Shown here in pieces: positions 28,487 to 36,883 of a stretch of DNA of 64,000 nucleotides. Each line of letters opens with the position of its first letter. Positions within the stretch are counted from its first letter, which is position 1. The notes under the pieces are model-generated. The model was not told the DNA's origin, searched no databases, and saw nothing but the letters and a program-made list of their open reading frames with translations. Where the stretch lies: NCBI RefSeq assembly GCF_000264945.2, contig NZ_CP013070.1, positions 2,108,001 through 2,172,000 of the forward strand, given 5' to 3'. The stretch is from Sphingobium indicum B90A. Lineage in GTDB: Bacteria; Pseudomonadota; Alphaproteobacteria; Sphingomonadales; Sphingomonadaceae. Both the position numbers and the translations under genes were made by a program.

Positions 28487-31039
28487 TCAGGGGCTGATAT
28501 TTTTCTGCCAGCCTTTCATGCCTTCGCACAGCAAGAGCAGCAGGACAGGCAGCAAGATCAGGAACAGCAAATCTGCTGGATCTGGCTGGGAGAAGTGGAG
28601 CAGGCGGCGCAGCGGCTCCAGGGTTAGGATCAATCCGCACGCTGCCAGCACGGCAGCCGCCATGTAGCGCAGCGACGCATTGTTACGCCAGAGCGCACGG
28701 GTCAGCGACGTGCTGAAGGATCGGTTCACCAGCACCAGCGCCATGATGGAAGCAACCAACCCGAAGAACAGGACGGTCCTCACTCGATCGGGTGCAAAGC
28801 CCCAATATGTCATGGCGATGTGAAGCCCCAGCAGCAGCGCGAAGGCGATGCCGCCGTAAAGAACGCTTGGGACGATGAGGTCCATGGAAAAGAGGCGTTT
28901 GGCGGGATTGCGCGGAGGTCGTCGCATGATGTGTTGTTCTGCGCGCTCGGCTTCGAAGACGAGCGCGCAGACAGGATCGATGATCATTTCGAGCAGGGCG
29001 ATCTGGATCGGACCCAGCACCAGCGGCAGGCCCAGCAGCAGCGGGGAAAGGGCAAGCCCCGCAATCGGGACATGCACGGCGAAGATGAAGCCGATGGCCT
29101 TGCGGATATTGTCGTAGATGCGGCGGCCAAGGCGGATGGCGACGACGATGGCGCCGAAATCATCCTCCACCAGGACGATGGCTGCTGCCTCGCGCGCCAC
29201 ATCCGTGCCGCGCTTGCCCATGGCGATGCCGATATGCGCCGCCTTGAGCGCAGGCGCATCGTTCACCCCGTCGCCGGTCATCGCGACGACCTCTCCCGCC
29301 GCCTTGAGCGCGGAGACGATGCGCAGCTTCTGTTCGGGCATGATGCGGGCGAAAATGGTCATTTCCTTCGCCTGCTCGGCCAGTTCGGTATCCGATAGCG
29401 CGCTGATCTGATCGCCGGTCATGGCTCCGTCCGAAGCGATTCCCGCCTGCGCCGCGATCGCCTGGGCCGTGGCGGGATAGTCGCCGGTGATCATCACCAC
29501 CCGGACACCAGCGGCGGCGCATTGCGCTATCGCTTCGGGAACCCCCGCCCGCAGCGGATCGGACAGGCCGACCAGCCCGAGCAGCGAAAAGTCATGCGCT
29601 TCATGCCCCTTGTCCCGATCCTCCGGCGCGATCGTCGCGCTGGCCACCCCCAGCACGCGAATGCCCCGGGCCGCCATGGCGCGGACGGCCTGATCAAGCG
29701 CCTGATGCGCTGCGGCATCCAGCCGGCAAAGTCGGGCTATGGCTTCCGGCGCGCCCTTGGCGGCTACGGCCAGCGTTCCTTCCGCGCCTGTCCGCCACAG
29801 ATTGGACATAGCCAGCAGGTCGGGCCGAAGCCCATTGGTGTGGACCAGTTGCCATCCTTCCCGCGCCGGAACGCGGGCATCCCTCGCGGCACCGTGGAAG
29901 GCAACCTCCATGGGATCGACCGGCACCGGGGCGCTGGCCAGCGCCGCAGTTTCGATCAGGGCATGGAATTCGGGCAAGACCAATCCGTCGCCCAGCGGCA
30001 CCGTTTCCCCTGACGGGAGCCACAGTTCCGTGACTGTCATGCGGTTCTGCGTCAGCGTCCCGGTCTTGTCAGTGCATAGCGCCGTCGCGGCGCCCAGAGC
30101 CTCGACGGCGGACGCGCGGCGCGTGAGCACGCCCACCTGCGCGATGCGCCACGCGCCCATGGCGAGGAAGATGGTGAGGACCACGGGGAATTCTTCGGGC
30201 AGCAAGGACATGGCTGTTGCGACCCCGGCAAGCAGCGCAGCCATCCAGTCGCCGCGCAACCCGCCATAGAGAAGGACCACCAGCAGCGCGACAGTCACGC
30301 CGCCGATGGCGCAAAGGCCGACAATCCGCGCGGTTTCCTTCTGAAGATGCGGGACTTCCGTTTCCAACGTCTCCAGAAACCGTCCGACCTGACCGATGCG
30401 GCTGCGCAGGCCAGTGGCGCTCACCCGCGCAATGCCGCGCCCATGCGTGATGACGGCGCCCGAAAAAAGATAAGGCGTATCGTCGCCGCCCGGTTCGGCC
30501 CGATCCGGTTCGCCGGTTCGGGCGGTACGCTTGCGAACCGGAACCGCCTCCCCGGTCAGCAGCGATTCGTCCGCCTCCATCTCCTGCGCCTCGATCACCA
30601 GCGCATCGGCCGCGACGCGATCACCCGCTTCCAGCACCAGCATATCGCCATGCACGACCTCAGGGCCGGGGACGCGCACGGTTTCGTTATCGCGGATGAC
30701 CAGCGCGCGCGGTGCCGACAGGTCGCGAAGCGCCTCCAGCGTGCGCTCCGTCCGCGCTTCCTGGACGATGGTGATAAGGATGGACAGACCCGCAAAGCCG
30801 AGCAGGACCGACGCTTCCGTCCTGTCACCAAGCAGCAGATAGATGATCCCGGCTGCCAGCAGCATGGCGAACATGGGTTCGCGCAGCACTTCCGCCGCGA
30901 TCCGCAGCGGCGTCCTCCGGTTCGGGCGGGGCAGCTCGTTGGGACCATCCTCGGCCAGCCGCTCCCGCGCCTGCGAAGCGGAGAGACCGGCATGATCAAG
31001 CTGCTTCCCTACCCTCACCACGCCTTGTCTCCCCGGCAA
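28487..31039 (-). CDS. P-type cation-transporting ATPase (P2-like, substrate unknown)
   Basis: An 850-residue P-type ATPase of the Ca/Mg/Na-like group. It has an actuator region with TGEAVPVRK, the helix motif SLLPEEFPVVLTIF (PEEFP instead of the SERCA PEGLP), the phosphorylation site DKTGTLTQ, and [11 protein letters not shown]. Six C-terminal helices follow. There is no CPC motif, so it is not a heavy-metal pump. The start is uncertain: TTG 31039, or GTG at 31021 or 31018. It is convergent with the cytochrome c gene. Homologs of this PEEFP type often sit in metal-resistance islands; the transported ion is not known. Confidence 0.9.
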   Translation of the reverse strand: MPGRQGVVRVGKQLDHAGLSASQARERLAEDGPNELPRPNRRTPLRIAAEVLREPMFAMLLAAGIIYLLLGDRTEASVLLGFAGLSILITIVQEARTERTLEALRDLSAPRALVIRDNETVRVPGPEVVHGDMLVLEAGDRVAADALVIEAQEMEADESLLTGEAVPVRKRTARTGEPDRAEPGGDDTPYLFSGAVITHGRGIARVSATGLRSRIGQVGRFLETLETEVPHLQKETARIVGLCAIGGVTVALLVVLLYGGLRGDWMAALLAGVATAMSLLPEEFPVVLTIFLAMGAWRIAQVGVLTRRASAVEALGAATALCTDKTGTLTQNRMTVTELWLPSGETVPLGDGLVLPEFHALIETAALASAPVPVDPMEVAFHGAARDARVPAREGWQLVHTNGLRPDLLAMSNLWRTGAEGTLAVAAKGAPEAIARLCRLDAAAHQALDQAVRAMAARGIRVLGVASATIAPEDRDKGHEAHDFSLLGLVGLSDPLRAGVPEAIAQCAAAGVRVVMITGDYPATAQAIAAQAGIASDGAMTGDQISALSDTELAEQAKEMTIFARIMPEQKLRIVSALKAAGEVVAMTGDGVNDAPALKAAHIGIAMGKRGTDVAREAAAIVLVEDDFGAIVVAIRLGRRIYDNIRKAIGFIFAVHVPIAGLALSPLLLGLPLVLGPIQIALLEMIIDPVCALVFEAERAEQHIMRRPPRNPAKRLFSMDLIVPSVLYGGIAFALLLGLHIAMTYWGFAPDRVRTVLFFGLVASIMALVLVNRSFSTSLTRALWRNNASLRYMAAAVLAACGLILTLEPLRRLLHFSQPDPADLLFLILLPVLLLLLCEGMKGWQKNISP

Positions 31040-31508
31040 AACGACCGGCAGGCAGCGTCACGCGCCGGCCTGTCAACCGGCGGAAGATCGATATGCCCCC
31101 GATTGCCGTCCATCCGGATATCTACGGACTGTTCCGGCCGTGATATCATCCATGGGTCAAGGAGAGGCGACAAGACCATCGTTATCGGCTGGAGACAAGG
31201 CGGCTTGCGGGCAGCCACGCCTCTGCTCGCAGGCTGCGGAATCAAGCTCTGGCCGTGAAAGGCTCGGCAAGAGCGCCGCAGCGATCGGGAGGGTAAGGAG
31301 ATGGCGCGGTTGAGGGGCAAGAATGGGTCGTCTGCAATCAGGCAGCTTGAAGCGGCGGACCCATGGCGCCAGGCCAGGTGGACGCCGTTTGCATACTATC
31401 CATGCATGTCGTGACCAGAGGCGCTGAATATCGCCTCTGATCCACGAAGATGTCTCAACGCGGCGAATGATTAACCTTTTTTGAAGGCGTTCCGGTCACA
31501 TTTGGGCT
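31040..31508. other. 469-bp intergenic region, one possible 37-codon ORF
   Basis: This gap separates the divergent ATPase and cyclase genes. ATG 31301 follows GGGAGGGTAAGGAG closely and opens 37 codons to TGA 31414 (MARLRGKNGSSAIRQ start). The peptide has no recognisable feature and may be chance. No tRNA, repeat or clear promoter was recognised. Confidence 0.3.
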
Positions 31509-32696
31509 ATGGGTCAACCTGCCGTAGACATATCGGGTCGAGCAAGGCTTAGCTGCCGACTTCGGGCGGCGCAGTGGCTCTTTAAGCCGACGAATGACGT
31601 CGACGATGCCGGCCGCGAGTTTTTGTTAGCGCAACTTCTCACCACGCCGCTGGCCGCGCTGATGGGATCCTTTTGCGCGCTGACCATCGAACTGGTTGCA
31701 TGGCATCGCAGCGGACAGCCGATCTACTGGTTGTTCATCGCAGGCGAGGTGGCGGTTGCTGCCTGTAGAGTGATCGAATGGCAAGGTCGGGCCCAGCGTA
31801 GCTCGACTCACCTGCCGACAATTGACAGGTCCGTTCTTTTGTCCGTCCTATGGTGCACCTTGCAGGGCCTGCTTGCATTCACGATCATTTCCTCGGGGGA
31901 TCTTGTCCTTAGCGTCCTTTCAGCGACGCTCGTTATGGCAATGATCGGACCGATCTGCGCCCGCAACTATGCCGCTCCGCGCTTTGCGTTCTTGCTCGTT
32001 CTACTTTGTGATATCCCGTTTGTGACCGGCGCAGTCACATCCGGCCAGCCATGGCTCCTCGTGATCCTCCCAATTACACCACCATTTTTGCTGGGTGCAA
32101 TGCAGATCATCATGACCTTTCATCGATCGATGTTGCAGACCCTGGCGGCGCAGGCCCACGCCCGCCATCTGGCCGAGCACGACTGGCTTACCGGCGTCCT
32201 CAACCGACAAGGGATGGATCAAGCTCTCAGTCGGATAGTTCCTGATGCGGAGCGGCAGATGGCGCTTATCAGCATCGATCTCGATGGCTTCAAGGAGGTG
32301 AACGACCGGTTCGGACATGGTGCTGGCGATCTCCTGCTCACCCAGGTGGCACGTCGACTGCGCGACGCACTCGGGGACGATGATTTGCTCGCGCGCATGG
32401 GAGGCGACGAATTCATGGTTGTTGTGCGGGGAATGGTGCCAGACCAAGTCGCCCCACTTGCCGACCGACTGATTGCTGCCATTTCTCGCCACGCATACGA
32501 AACCGGCCAGAGCGTGCCAGCCCGGGTAGGCGCCAGTATCGGCTTCGCGTGTCTGCCCGAAGACGCCGCAAATACCGTGGAACTGCGGCTTAGGGCAGAC
32601 GAAGCTCTTTACGCCGCCAAGGATGCAGGAAAGGGCGTCGGAAGGCGCTACGGTAGACTTGCCGCCGCGGCACCGCCCCTGGCTCAGACAGCTTAG
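31509..32696 (+). CDS. Membrane-bound GGDEF diguanylate cyclase (island 1)
   Basis: A 395-residue protein with about six N-terminal membrane helices (residues 35-215) and a GGDEF domain at about 225-385. The domain has HDWLTGVLNRQGM, ISIDLDGFKEVNDRFGHGAGD and an intact GGDEF (LARMGGDEFMVVV). Five residues before it is GDDD instead of RxxD, so product inhibition is not expected. Base use is less GC-rich than the flanking chromosome, in keeping with the island. Its membrane region resembles the truncated cyclase at 39901-40605 in island 2 (both have the pattern I-C/S-ARN-RP/PR). Confidence 0.93.
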   Translation: MGQPAVDISGRARLSCRLRAAQWLFKPTNDVDDAGREFLLAQLLTTPLAALMGSFCALTIELVAWHRSGQPIYWLFIAGEVAVAACRVIEWQGRAQRSSTHLPTIDRSVLLSVLWCTLQGLLAFTIISSGDLVLSVLSATLVMAMIGPICARNYAAPRFAFLLVLLCDIPFVTGAVTSGQPWLLVILPITPPFLLGAMQIIMTFHRSMLQTLAAQAHARHLAEHDWLTGVLNRQGMDQALSRIVPDAERQMALISIDLDGFKEVNDRFGHGAGDLLLTQVARRLRDALGDDDLLARMGGDEFMVVVRGMVPDQVAPLADRLIAAISRHAYETGQSVPARVGASIGFACLPEDAANTVELRLRADEALYAAKDAGKGVGRRYGRLAAAAPPLAQTA

Positions 32697-32989
32697 AGGC
32701 GCCATTCTCCCGGCCGGAGTGGAAGAGTGCTGAGGCTGCCCGGTACGGCTAAGCTATCCATGGCCAAGTTGCGCAAGCTAGCTATCCCGAGCTTCCTAGA
32801 GGCCAGCCAGACGACGGCGATGATCCAGCAAGTGTAGGTTCATGGCATCTCGATCCTTTCAGTAAGGTCCATCGAGCGCCTGAGCGCCGAGATCAAGCTG
32901 AGCCGGCTAGCGGACTATCTGCACCTGCGGATCCAAAATCGTCAGCTGAACGGCCGCAAAAGGGGTCGGCCGCAGAAGCCGCTGCTATG
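32697..32989. other. Degenerate region, possible recombinase or transposase relic
   Basis: No intact gene. One frame (about 32851-32990) reads SIERLSAEIKLSRLADYLH then NRQLNGRKRGRPQK and runs directly into the integrase fragment. A short ORF at 32760 (MAKLRKLAIPSFLEAS) ends after 25 codons. These look like remnants, but I cannot name the family. Confidence 0.3.
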
Positions 32990-33147
32990 CTGCACGTTGG
33001 TGATCGCCCGCATCGGCGCCTCGCTCTCGCGGTAGCCCGAAGCATAGGCCCAATCGAGTATGGTGCCGATCCGCTGACGGACCCGCCGCGCCGTCTCCGG
33101 CTTGGCAAGCCAGATGTCGGAGAGCAGATTGCGATCATCGGGCCACG
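32990..33147 (-). pseudogene. Integrase gene remnant (island 1)
   Basis: About 150 bp match the middle of the intact integrase gene at 41425-41577 with only a handful of differences. They include a 1-nt deletion at GATTGCGATCATC (against GATTGCGGATCATC). The part of the gene upstream of this segment (about 520 bp in the intact copy) is missing, and the sequence jumps straight to the att repeat. So island 1 once had the same int-tRNA end as island 2 and has lost its integrase. Confidence 0.88.
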
Positions 33148-33159
33148 GATGGGGAAGAA

Positions 33160-33187
33160 AAGCTAGGTGGCGGAGAGGGAGGGATTA
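33160..33187. other. Island junction att site (28-bp direct repeat of tRNA-Ser 3' end)
   Basis: 28 bp beginning AAAGCTAGGTGGCGGAGAGG are identical to 42116-42143, which covers the 3' end of tRNA-Ser(CGA). This copy marks the right end of island 1 and the left end of island 2. The following CGCAAATAAAACG motif matches the left end of island 1. Confidence 0.9.
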
Positions 33188-33512
33188 ATACTCGCAAATA
33201 AAACGGTATAAATCCAAGCCTTTCGTCCACGTTAACTGCAGCTTTCCCACGCCCGTTCCCACGGACATCTCTGCTGGTCATAAAATCACCAGCTTAATAG
33301 CATGATGACGGACGCTCTTGGATCTGTCCAGATACTATTGTTCGGCCGAGATTGGCTGATTCCGAAATGACCGGTCTGTGGCAGGCGACTGGGGAAGCTG
33401 CCCTTGCCGTACGGAGGAAGCAGCCGCGCCGGAGTCGACCAATGTCGGCCAGAAAATCGCCTCGTTGCGTTTCCTGATTGCGGACGTTGAATGATCACTG
33501 CATCATGAAAAG
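33188..33512. other. 325-bp left end of island 2, no gene seen
   Basis: This stretch starts with the CGCAAATAAAACG motif shared with the left end of island 1. No reading frame has convincing coding features, and no repeat or RNA was recognised. It may contain integrase arm-binding sites. Confidence 0.3.
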
Positions 33513-33623
33513 ATGATGGATTTCATAGCCGGTTTTATTGGATCGCTACTGCCTTGGCGCGTATGGGCGGGCATCGCCGTCGCGATCCTACTTTCCATCA
33601 GCGCAGTAGCGATATGGGCGTGA
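33513..33623 (+). CDS. Possible 36-residue single-helix membrane protein
   Basis: ATG 33513 (or 33516) opens MMDFIAGFIGSLLPWRVW followed by AGIAVAILLSISAVAIWA and TGA. The last 20 residues make a strong transmembrane helix after a Trp-Arg-Trp interface. The ribosome site is weak (GAAAAG). It is followed 64 bp later by another small membrane protein gene on the same strand, which supports it being real. Confidence 0.45.
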   Translation: MMDFIAGFIGSLLPWRVWAGIAVAILLSISAVAIWA

Positions 33624-33687
33624 TAGTCGTCTAACGACCATATGCAGACATTGTGAGCCGCGCAGCGAGCAGCCATAATCGGTCGTC

Positions 33688-33897
33688 ATGAGCGCATCAA
33701 TTTTCCCTTTGGCTTTTGCCGTTCTGTTTGCTGTTCTTCTCGTCCGGGGCTTGGCGACGGGTATTATGCCTTCATACGGCCTTTCTCCAAGGCGGCGTAA
33801 GGGGCCATTATTGTTCTGGATGCATACCGGACGGTTAGTCGCACTGACGCTCATGACTGGGTATGCGGCATTCGCTATATGGGTCGCAGGTATGTGA
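33688..33897 (+). CDS. Small two-helix membrane protein
   Basis: A 69-residue protein with helices at about residues 4-27 (IFPLAFAVLFAVLLVRGL) and 48-67 (LVALTLMTGYAAFAIWVAGM), separated by a basic loop (SPRRRKG). No ribosome site is obvious. It is convergent with another two-helix protein at 33962. Function is unknown. AT content is higher than in the core chromosome. Confidence 0.55.
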   Translation: MSASIFPLAFAVLFAVLLVRGLATGIMPSYGLSPRRRKGPLLFWMHTGRLVALTLMTGYAAFAIWVAGM

Positions 33898-33961
33898 CGG
33901 ACAACAGTCGGCCAATCACTGACGCCAACACGGCCTCTGTAGCGGCCCCGAAGCCGACATT

Positions 33962-34162
33962 CTAAAATCCGATAGTTGCGCCATATAAACCGAACAACGC
34001 GAAACCACCGAAGAACGCAATGTTGCCCCAATATGCGACTGGCTTGGTCACGCGTCCGGGTATCACCGCATTTCCGGGCAAATTGTAGTTGGCTGCGAAA
34101 ACCAAAACGAGAAGGCCACAGGAGACGAAAAGCACTATACCTGTCCATTGTGCGTTCGTCAT
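33962..34162 (-). CDS. Small two-helix membrane protein
   Basis: A 66-residue protein with helices WTGIVLFVSCGLLVLVFAA and AYWGNIAFFGGFALFGLYGA, linked by a proline-containing loop (NLPGNAVIPGRVTKP). AAGGAG lies 10 nt before the ATG, so translation is likely. It faces the small gene at 33688 tail to tail. Function is unknown. Confidence 0.6.
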   Translation of the reverse strand: MTNAQWTGIVLFVSCGLLVLVFAANYNLPGNAVIPGRVTKPVAYWGNIAFFGGFALFGLYGATIGF

Positions 34163-34206
34163 TATGCCTAACTCCTTCCCGCCTTATGCACTTTCGACGT
34201 CCGCTT

Positions 34207-34455
34207 CTATTGATATTCACCAACGAACGGCCATTCCGCAATCCACCCAAGGCCGGGCATAGTGTGACGAAATTCAGATCGTCTCGGCCCGTAACCAACC
34301 AGTCCGCTTCCATCGAAAACCTGCCTGTCGGCTGCCCCGCTCGCGAGCGGACCATCGGCCTCTCGGTAGAATGACACGATTCGAGGGCAGGAGCGACAAT
34401 GCTGGGTGGTTTGCGGACTGGCGGGTTTGGAGAGCAATTGAGCGATATCAGCCAT
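34207..34455 (-). CDS. Hypothetical protein with CxxC
   Basis: An 82-residue reading beginning MADIAQLLSKPASPQTTQHC, five bases after the stop of the upstream membrane protein gene. It has one CRSC pair and Trp/Phe-rich C-terminal sequence (GLGWIAEWPFVGEYQ). No family is recognised. The tight spacing to the upstream gene is the main support; the ribosome site is weak. Confidence 0.4.
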   Translation of the reverse strand: MADIAQLLSKPASPQTTQHCRSCPRIVSFYREADGPLASGAADRQVFDGSGLVGYGPRRSEFRHTMPGLGWIAEWPFVGEYQ

Positions 34456-34460
34456 CAGAT

Positions 34461-35312
34461 TTACTCGCTTAGGTGCATTTTCTCCCAAGTTACAAAGGGT
34501 GGCGCGGAAGCTTCTGAAGCGTAAGCCATGAACACTTCTCGGACTTCCTCGAAATCAAACAGATCATTATTGCGTTCGGCAAGTCGCAAATTATCGTTGG
34601 AACGTAACGCTCGGAAGTGCTCAAAACTCCCCCCATCTCGCTTCTCCACAATATAGGCACCGTCGCGAGAAGCAGTCTGTATGTAGGTTTCTGGCCCCGC
34701 CTCCAAGATCACAAAACTGCCGGTTCCAACCGCGATTAACGCATCATGGATCGCATTGGGCGTGACCACGCCTGAAAACCTCTCCCCTCCGATAGACATG
34801 ACCAACTCTCTGGAAATGACGGCTGCGTCTGATTTCCGTCGAAGCGTTTTTCCAGAGACAGTTAGAGTGTCGCGAAGAAACCGGATGAGAGGTTCAGCCT
34901 CTCGTCGACCTTTGTGCGCCAACCAATAAATAAGTGGCCCTCCAAGAAGGAAAACCACTGCAATCACCAGTAACTGACGAAATGACGCGGTCCCTTGCGA
35001 AATTAGTTTGTATACTATGAAAATCATAAACGGGATAAGGAGCGAAAACATGACCACGCCGTTAAGGTCGGAACCCGCTCTGCCGCGCACTCGCGACCCT
35101 GCGGCATCGCTGGAAATCACCCCGAACAACATGGGGCCATATTGGTCAAACGCACTAAACCAGAGACATATCAATGGTCCGACAATCCAACCGCGCGCAC
35201 CATTCTTGGCGTCGAACCACCCCTTCTTACGCGACTTAATGGCGATTTTTACTTCACTCGGTGACATCGGCGAGTTGATCTCAAAACGATAGCCAAAAGG
35301 TTCAAATGGCAT
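34461..35312 (-). CDS. Hypothetical membrane protein of island 2
   Basis: A 283-residue protein with no recognised family. Four hydrophobic segments lie within residues 35-130, including GWIVGPLICLWFSAFDQYGP, GVVMFSLLIPFMIFIVYKLI and LLVIAVVFLLGGPLIYWLAH. The remaining 150 residues are soluble, with a segment SIGGERFSGVVTPNAIHDALI and an acidic tail. ATG 35312 is preferred because TGGGGA precedes it; GTG 35345 would add 11 residues. Its AT-richer codon use marks it as acquired. The soluble half could sense or bind something, but nothing identifies a partner. Confidence 0.65.
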   Translation of the reverse strand: MPFEPFGYRFEINSPMSPSEVKIAIKSRKKGWFDAKNGARGWIVGPLICLWFSAFDQYGPMLFGVISSDAAGSRVRGRAGSDLNGVVMFSLLIPFMIFIVYKLISQGTASFRQLLVIAVVFLLGGPLIYWLAHKGRREAEPLIRFLRDTLTVSGKTLRRKSDAAVISRELVMSIGGERFSGVVTPNAIHDALIAVGTGSFVILEAGPETYIQTASRDGAYIVEKRDGGSFEHFRALRSNDNLRLAERNNDLFDFEEVREVFMAYASEASAPPFVTWEKMHLSE

Positions 35313-35556
35313 ATGATATTGGTCCCCAGACGCAACTTTATTCACATCTGGCCCAGTGGCCGGTTTCGGACAAGCACAAGGTAAAGCGGAACGGCAATTT
35401 CTGGTCGCTTGCCGCTGGGCAGTTTTCTAATCCCGAACCGGACCAGCGGGTTACAGGAAGCTGGACGCGATTCGTGGGCCGGGAGAGCCGATGGTGGGGG
35501 AAAGGGGACAGTCCGCTTTCAGTCAGATGAGTGCTCATCCCGGCATGCTGGTCGCG

Positions 35557-35976
35557 TTATTCGAGGGTGCCTTGAAAACACTTGCCTGTGTCGGAGCAAT
35601 GCAGATGCGTGATCAACAATTTCCGAACGGCGGTGATCTTTGCGCAAGGTGCGCCAGCATCGAAATCTAAGGCCGTGACAGGCTTGGGAACGGGTATTGA
35701 GTTAAGGCCCGTCAAATAGGTTTCAAGCGCCGCCTCACCATCGTCATGCATTGAGGAAAGATCGACGCCGTTCCAAGTAATCCTCCCGGACTTATCGACC
35801 TTCACGATGTTGGCATAATGCCCGTCTATCGGGGCGGACCAATGTTCGGCGAAATATCGCGAACGGAAACTATGAAAGCCGGGGATCGGGGTCGCGCAGT
35901 TTGCGAAGGGATCAACGCTCGATTTCGAACCACAACCACTCGTCACGGCTACCAATATCAAGATCGCGGTTCTCAT
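35557..35976 (-). CDS. Lipoprotein with an ExbD-periplasmic-like domain
   Basis: A 139-residue predicted lipoprotein: MRTAILILVAVTSGC ends in a lipobox with Cys15. The middle reads VDKSGRITWNGVDLSS and then a helix ending ETYLTGL, close to ExbD at 40-462 (IDPSGVITWNG, RQYLQQSL). Hence the mature part resembles the periplasmic domain of ExbD/TolR but without its membrane proton helix. Five or more cysteines (FANC, APC, HLHC, GKC) suggest disulfides. ATG 35976 begins the signal peptide; GTG 35982 is an alternative. Function is unknown. The resemblance is by eye and needs a profile search. Confidence 0.65.
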   Translation of the reverse strand: MRTAILILVAVTSGCGSKSSVDPFANCATPIPGFHSFRSRYFAEHWSAPIDGHYANIVKVDKSGRITWNGVDLSSMHDDGEAALETYLTGLNSIPVPKPVTALDFDAGAPCAKITAVRKLLITHLHCSDTGKCFQGTLE

Positions 35977-36100
35977 TGACACGAATTAGCAAAATAGGAA
36001 GATCAAGCAAACTCGTTCGATGAGCGGCTGCTTTTGGGAAGATTAGCGGTCGCCCCCGTATGGCGGCTATTGGTCGGCGGCGGCCCGGCGGCTTTCCAGG

Positions 36101-36328
36101 TCAGCCTTCCTTGAGCCGGGCCACCAGTTCCCTGATCCCCTCGACGGGCACGAGCGTAGCACTTCCAAGCTTGAGCGTCCTGATCTCGCCCTCTGCGATG
36201 AGCTCATAGAATTTGCTGCGTCGGATCCCTAGCATCCGGCATGCGTCGGGAATGCGCACGGTGATGGGTTCGATCCCGTCCTGCGGCGGCAGGTCCGTGT
36301 TCTTCAGCGGTCGATGCTCACGGCTCAT
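36101..36328 (-). CDS. AlpA/excisionase-like helix-turn-helix protein
   Basis: A 75-residue DNA-binding protein of the AlpA or MerR-like excisionase type. TVRIPDACRMLGIRRSKFYELI is the winged helix-turn-helix core and EIRTLKLGSATLVPVEGIRELV is the wing. Such proteins help excise or regulate integrated elements. It overlaps the upstream CopG-like gene (ATGA). Together with the relaxase and integrase it fits an integrative mobilisable element. Confidence 0.85.
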   Translation of the reverse strand: MSREHRPLKNTDLPPQDGIEPITVRIPDACRMLGIRRSKFYELIAEGEIRTLKLGSATLVPVEGIRELVARLKEG

Positions 36329-36744
36329 TGCAAACTCCTCAGCTTTCGGGTGATGGGATCGTCGGTCGCCGGAGCCGCCTTGCCCGCGAACCGATCGGCA
36401 ATCTCGTCGATCAGCTCGGCGAACATCTTGGCCCCAGCGGCCTGCGCGGCGGCGTTCACCGGGGTCATGGCCCCGGTGGTGAGCTGATGCCGGACCATGC
36501 GCGCCAGCACCTCCCAGACCAGTGCCTGGTTGCGCCGCAGCCAGTCGGTGTTGCGCTCGATCCTGGTGAGACGGATGCCGATGGCCTCATCGCTCTTTGG
36601 CGCCTGCCGCCGGTTGAACCAGGCGTCGAGCGCCTCGACCAATATTTCCGACCGCGCCCGGCCCGAGCTCTTTGCCAGATGCTCAAGCCGCCTGCTCATC
36701 TCCTCGGGCAGGAACAGTTGATGCCGGGTCTTGTAGCTCTTCAT
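36325..36744 (-). CDS. CopG-like ribbon-helix-helix protein
   Basis: A 139-residue protein. The first 45 residues (MKSYKTRHQLFLPEEMSRRL, then SSGRARSEILVEALDAWFNR) form a ribbon-helix-helix DNA-binding fold. The rest is helical. In complete conjugative elements of alphaproteobacteria a protein of this type usually follows the VirD4/TraG coupling-protein gene and precedes trbB; here neither is present. ATG 36744 is chosen because it starts the conserved fold. Confidence 0.78.
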   Translation of the reverse strand: MKSYKTRHQLFLPEEMSRRLEHLAKSSGRARSEILVEALDAWFNRRQAPKSDEAIGIRLTRIERNTDWLRRNQALVWEVLARMVRHQLTTGAMTPVNAAAQAAGAKMFAELIDEIADRFAGKAAPATDDPITRKLRSLQ

Positions 36745-36883
36745 AGGGGGTTGATCTCCGGTGGCAGCGGACCAGCCCAGCGCAAGGGGGGACACAGAAG
36801 CGATCCGCTGCCATGGACGAGTATCGCTGTCCGGCTTCTGCTTGGGGATGGTGCAGATCGGCCCAGATGGGCCCGGATCGGAC

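Noticed and set aside
33588..34355. 255-codon frame on the minus strand in island 2
   Set aside because: It spans two better-supported small membrane genes and the gap between them and has no coherent domain or signal.
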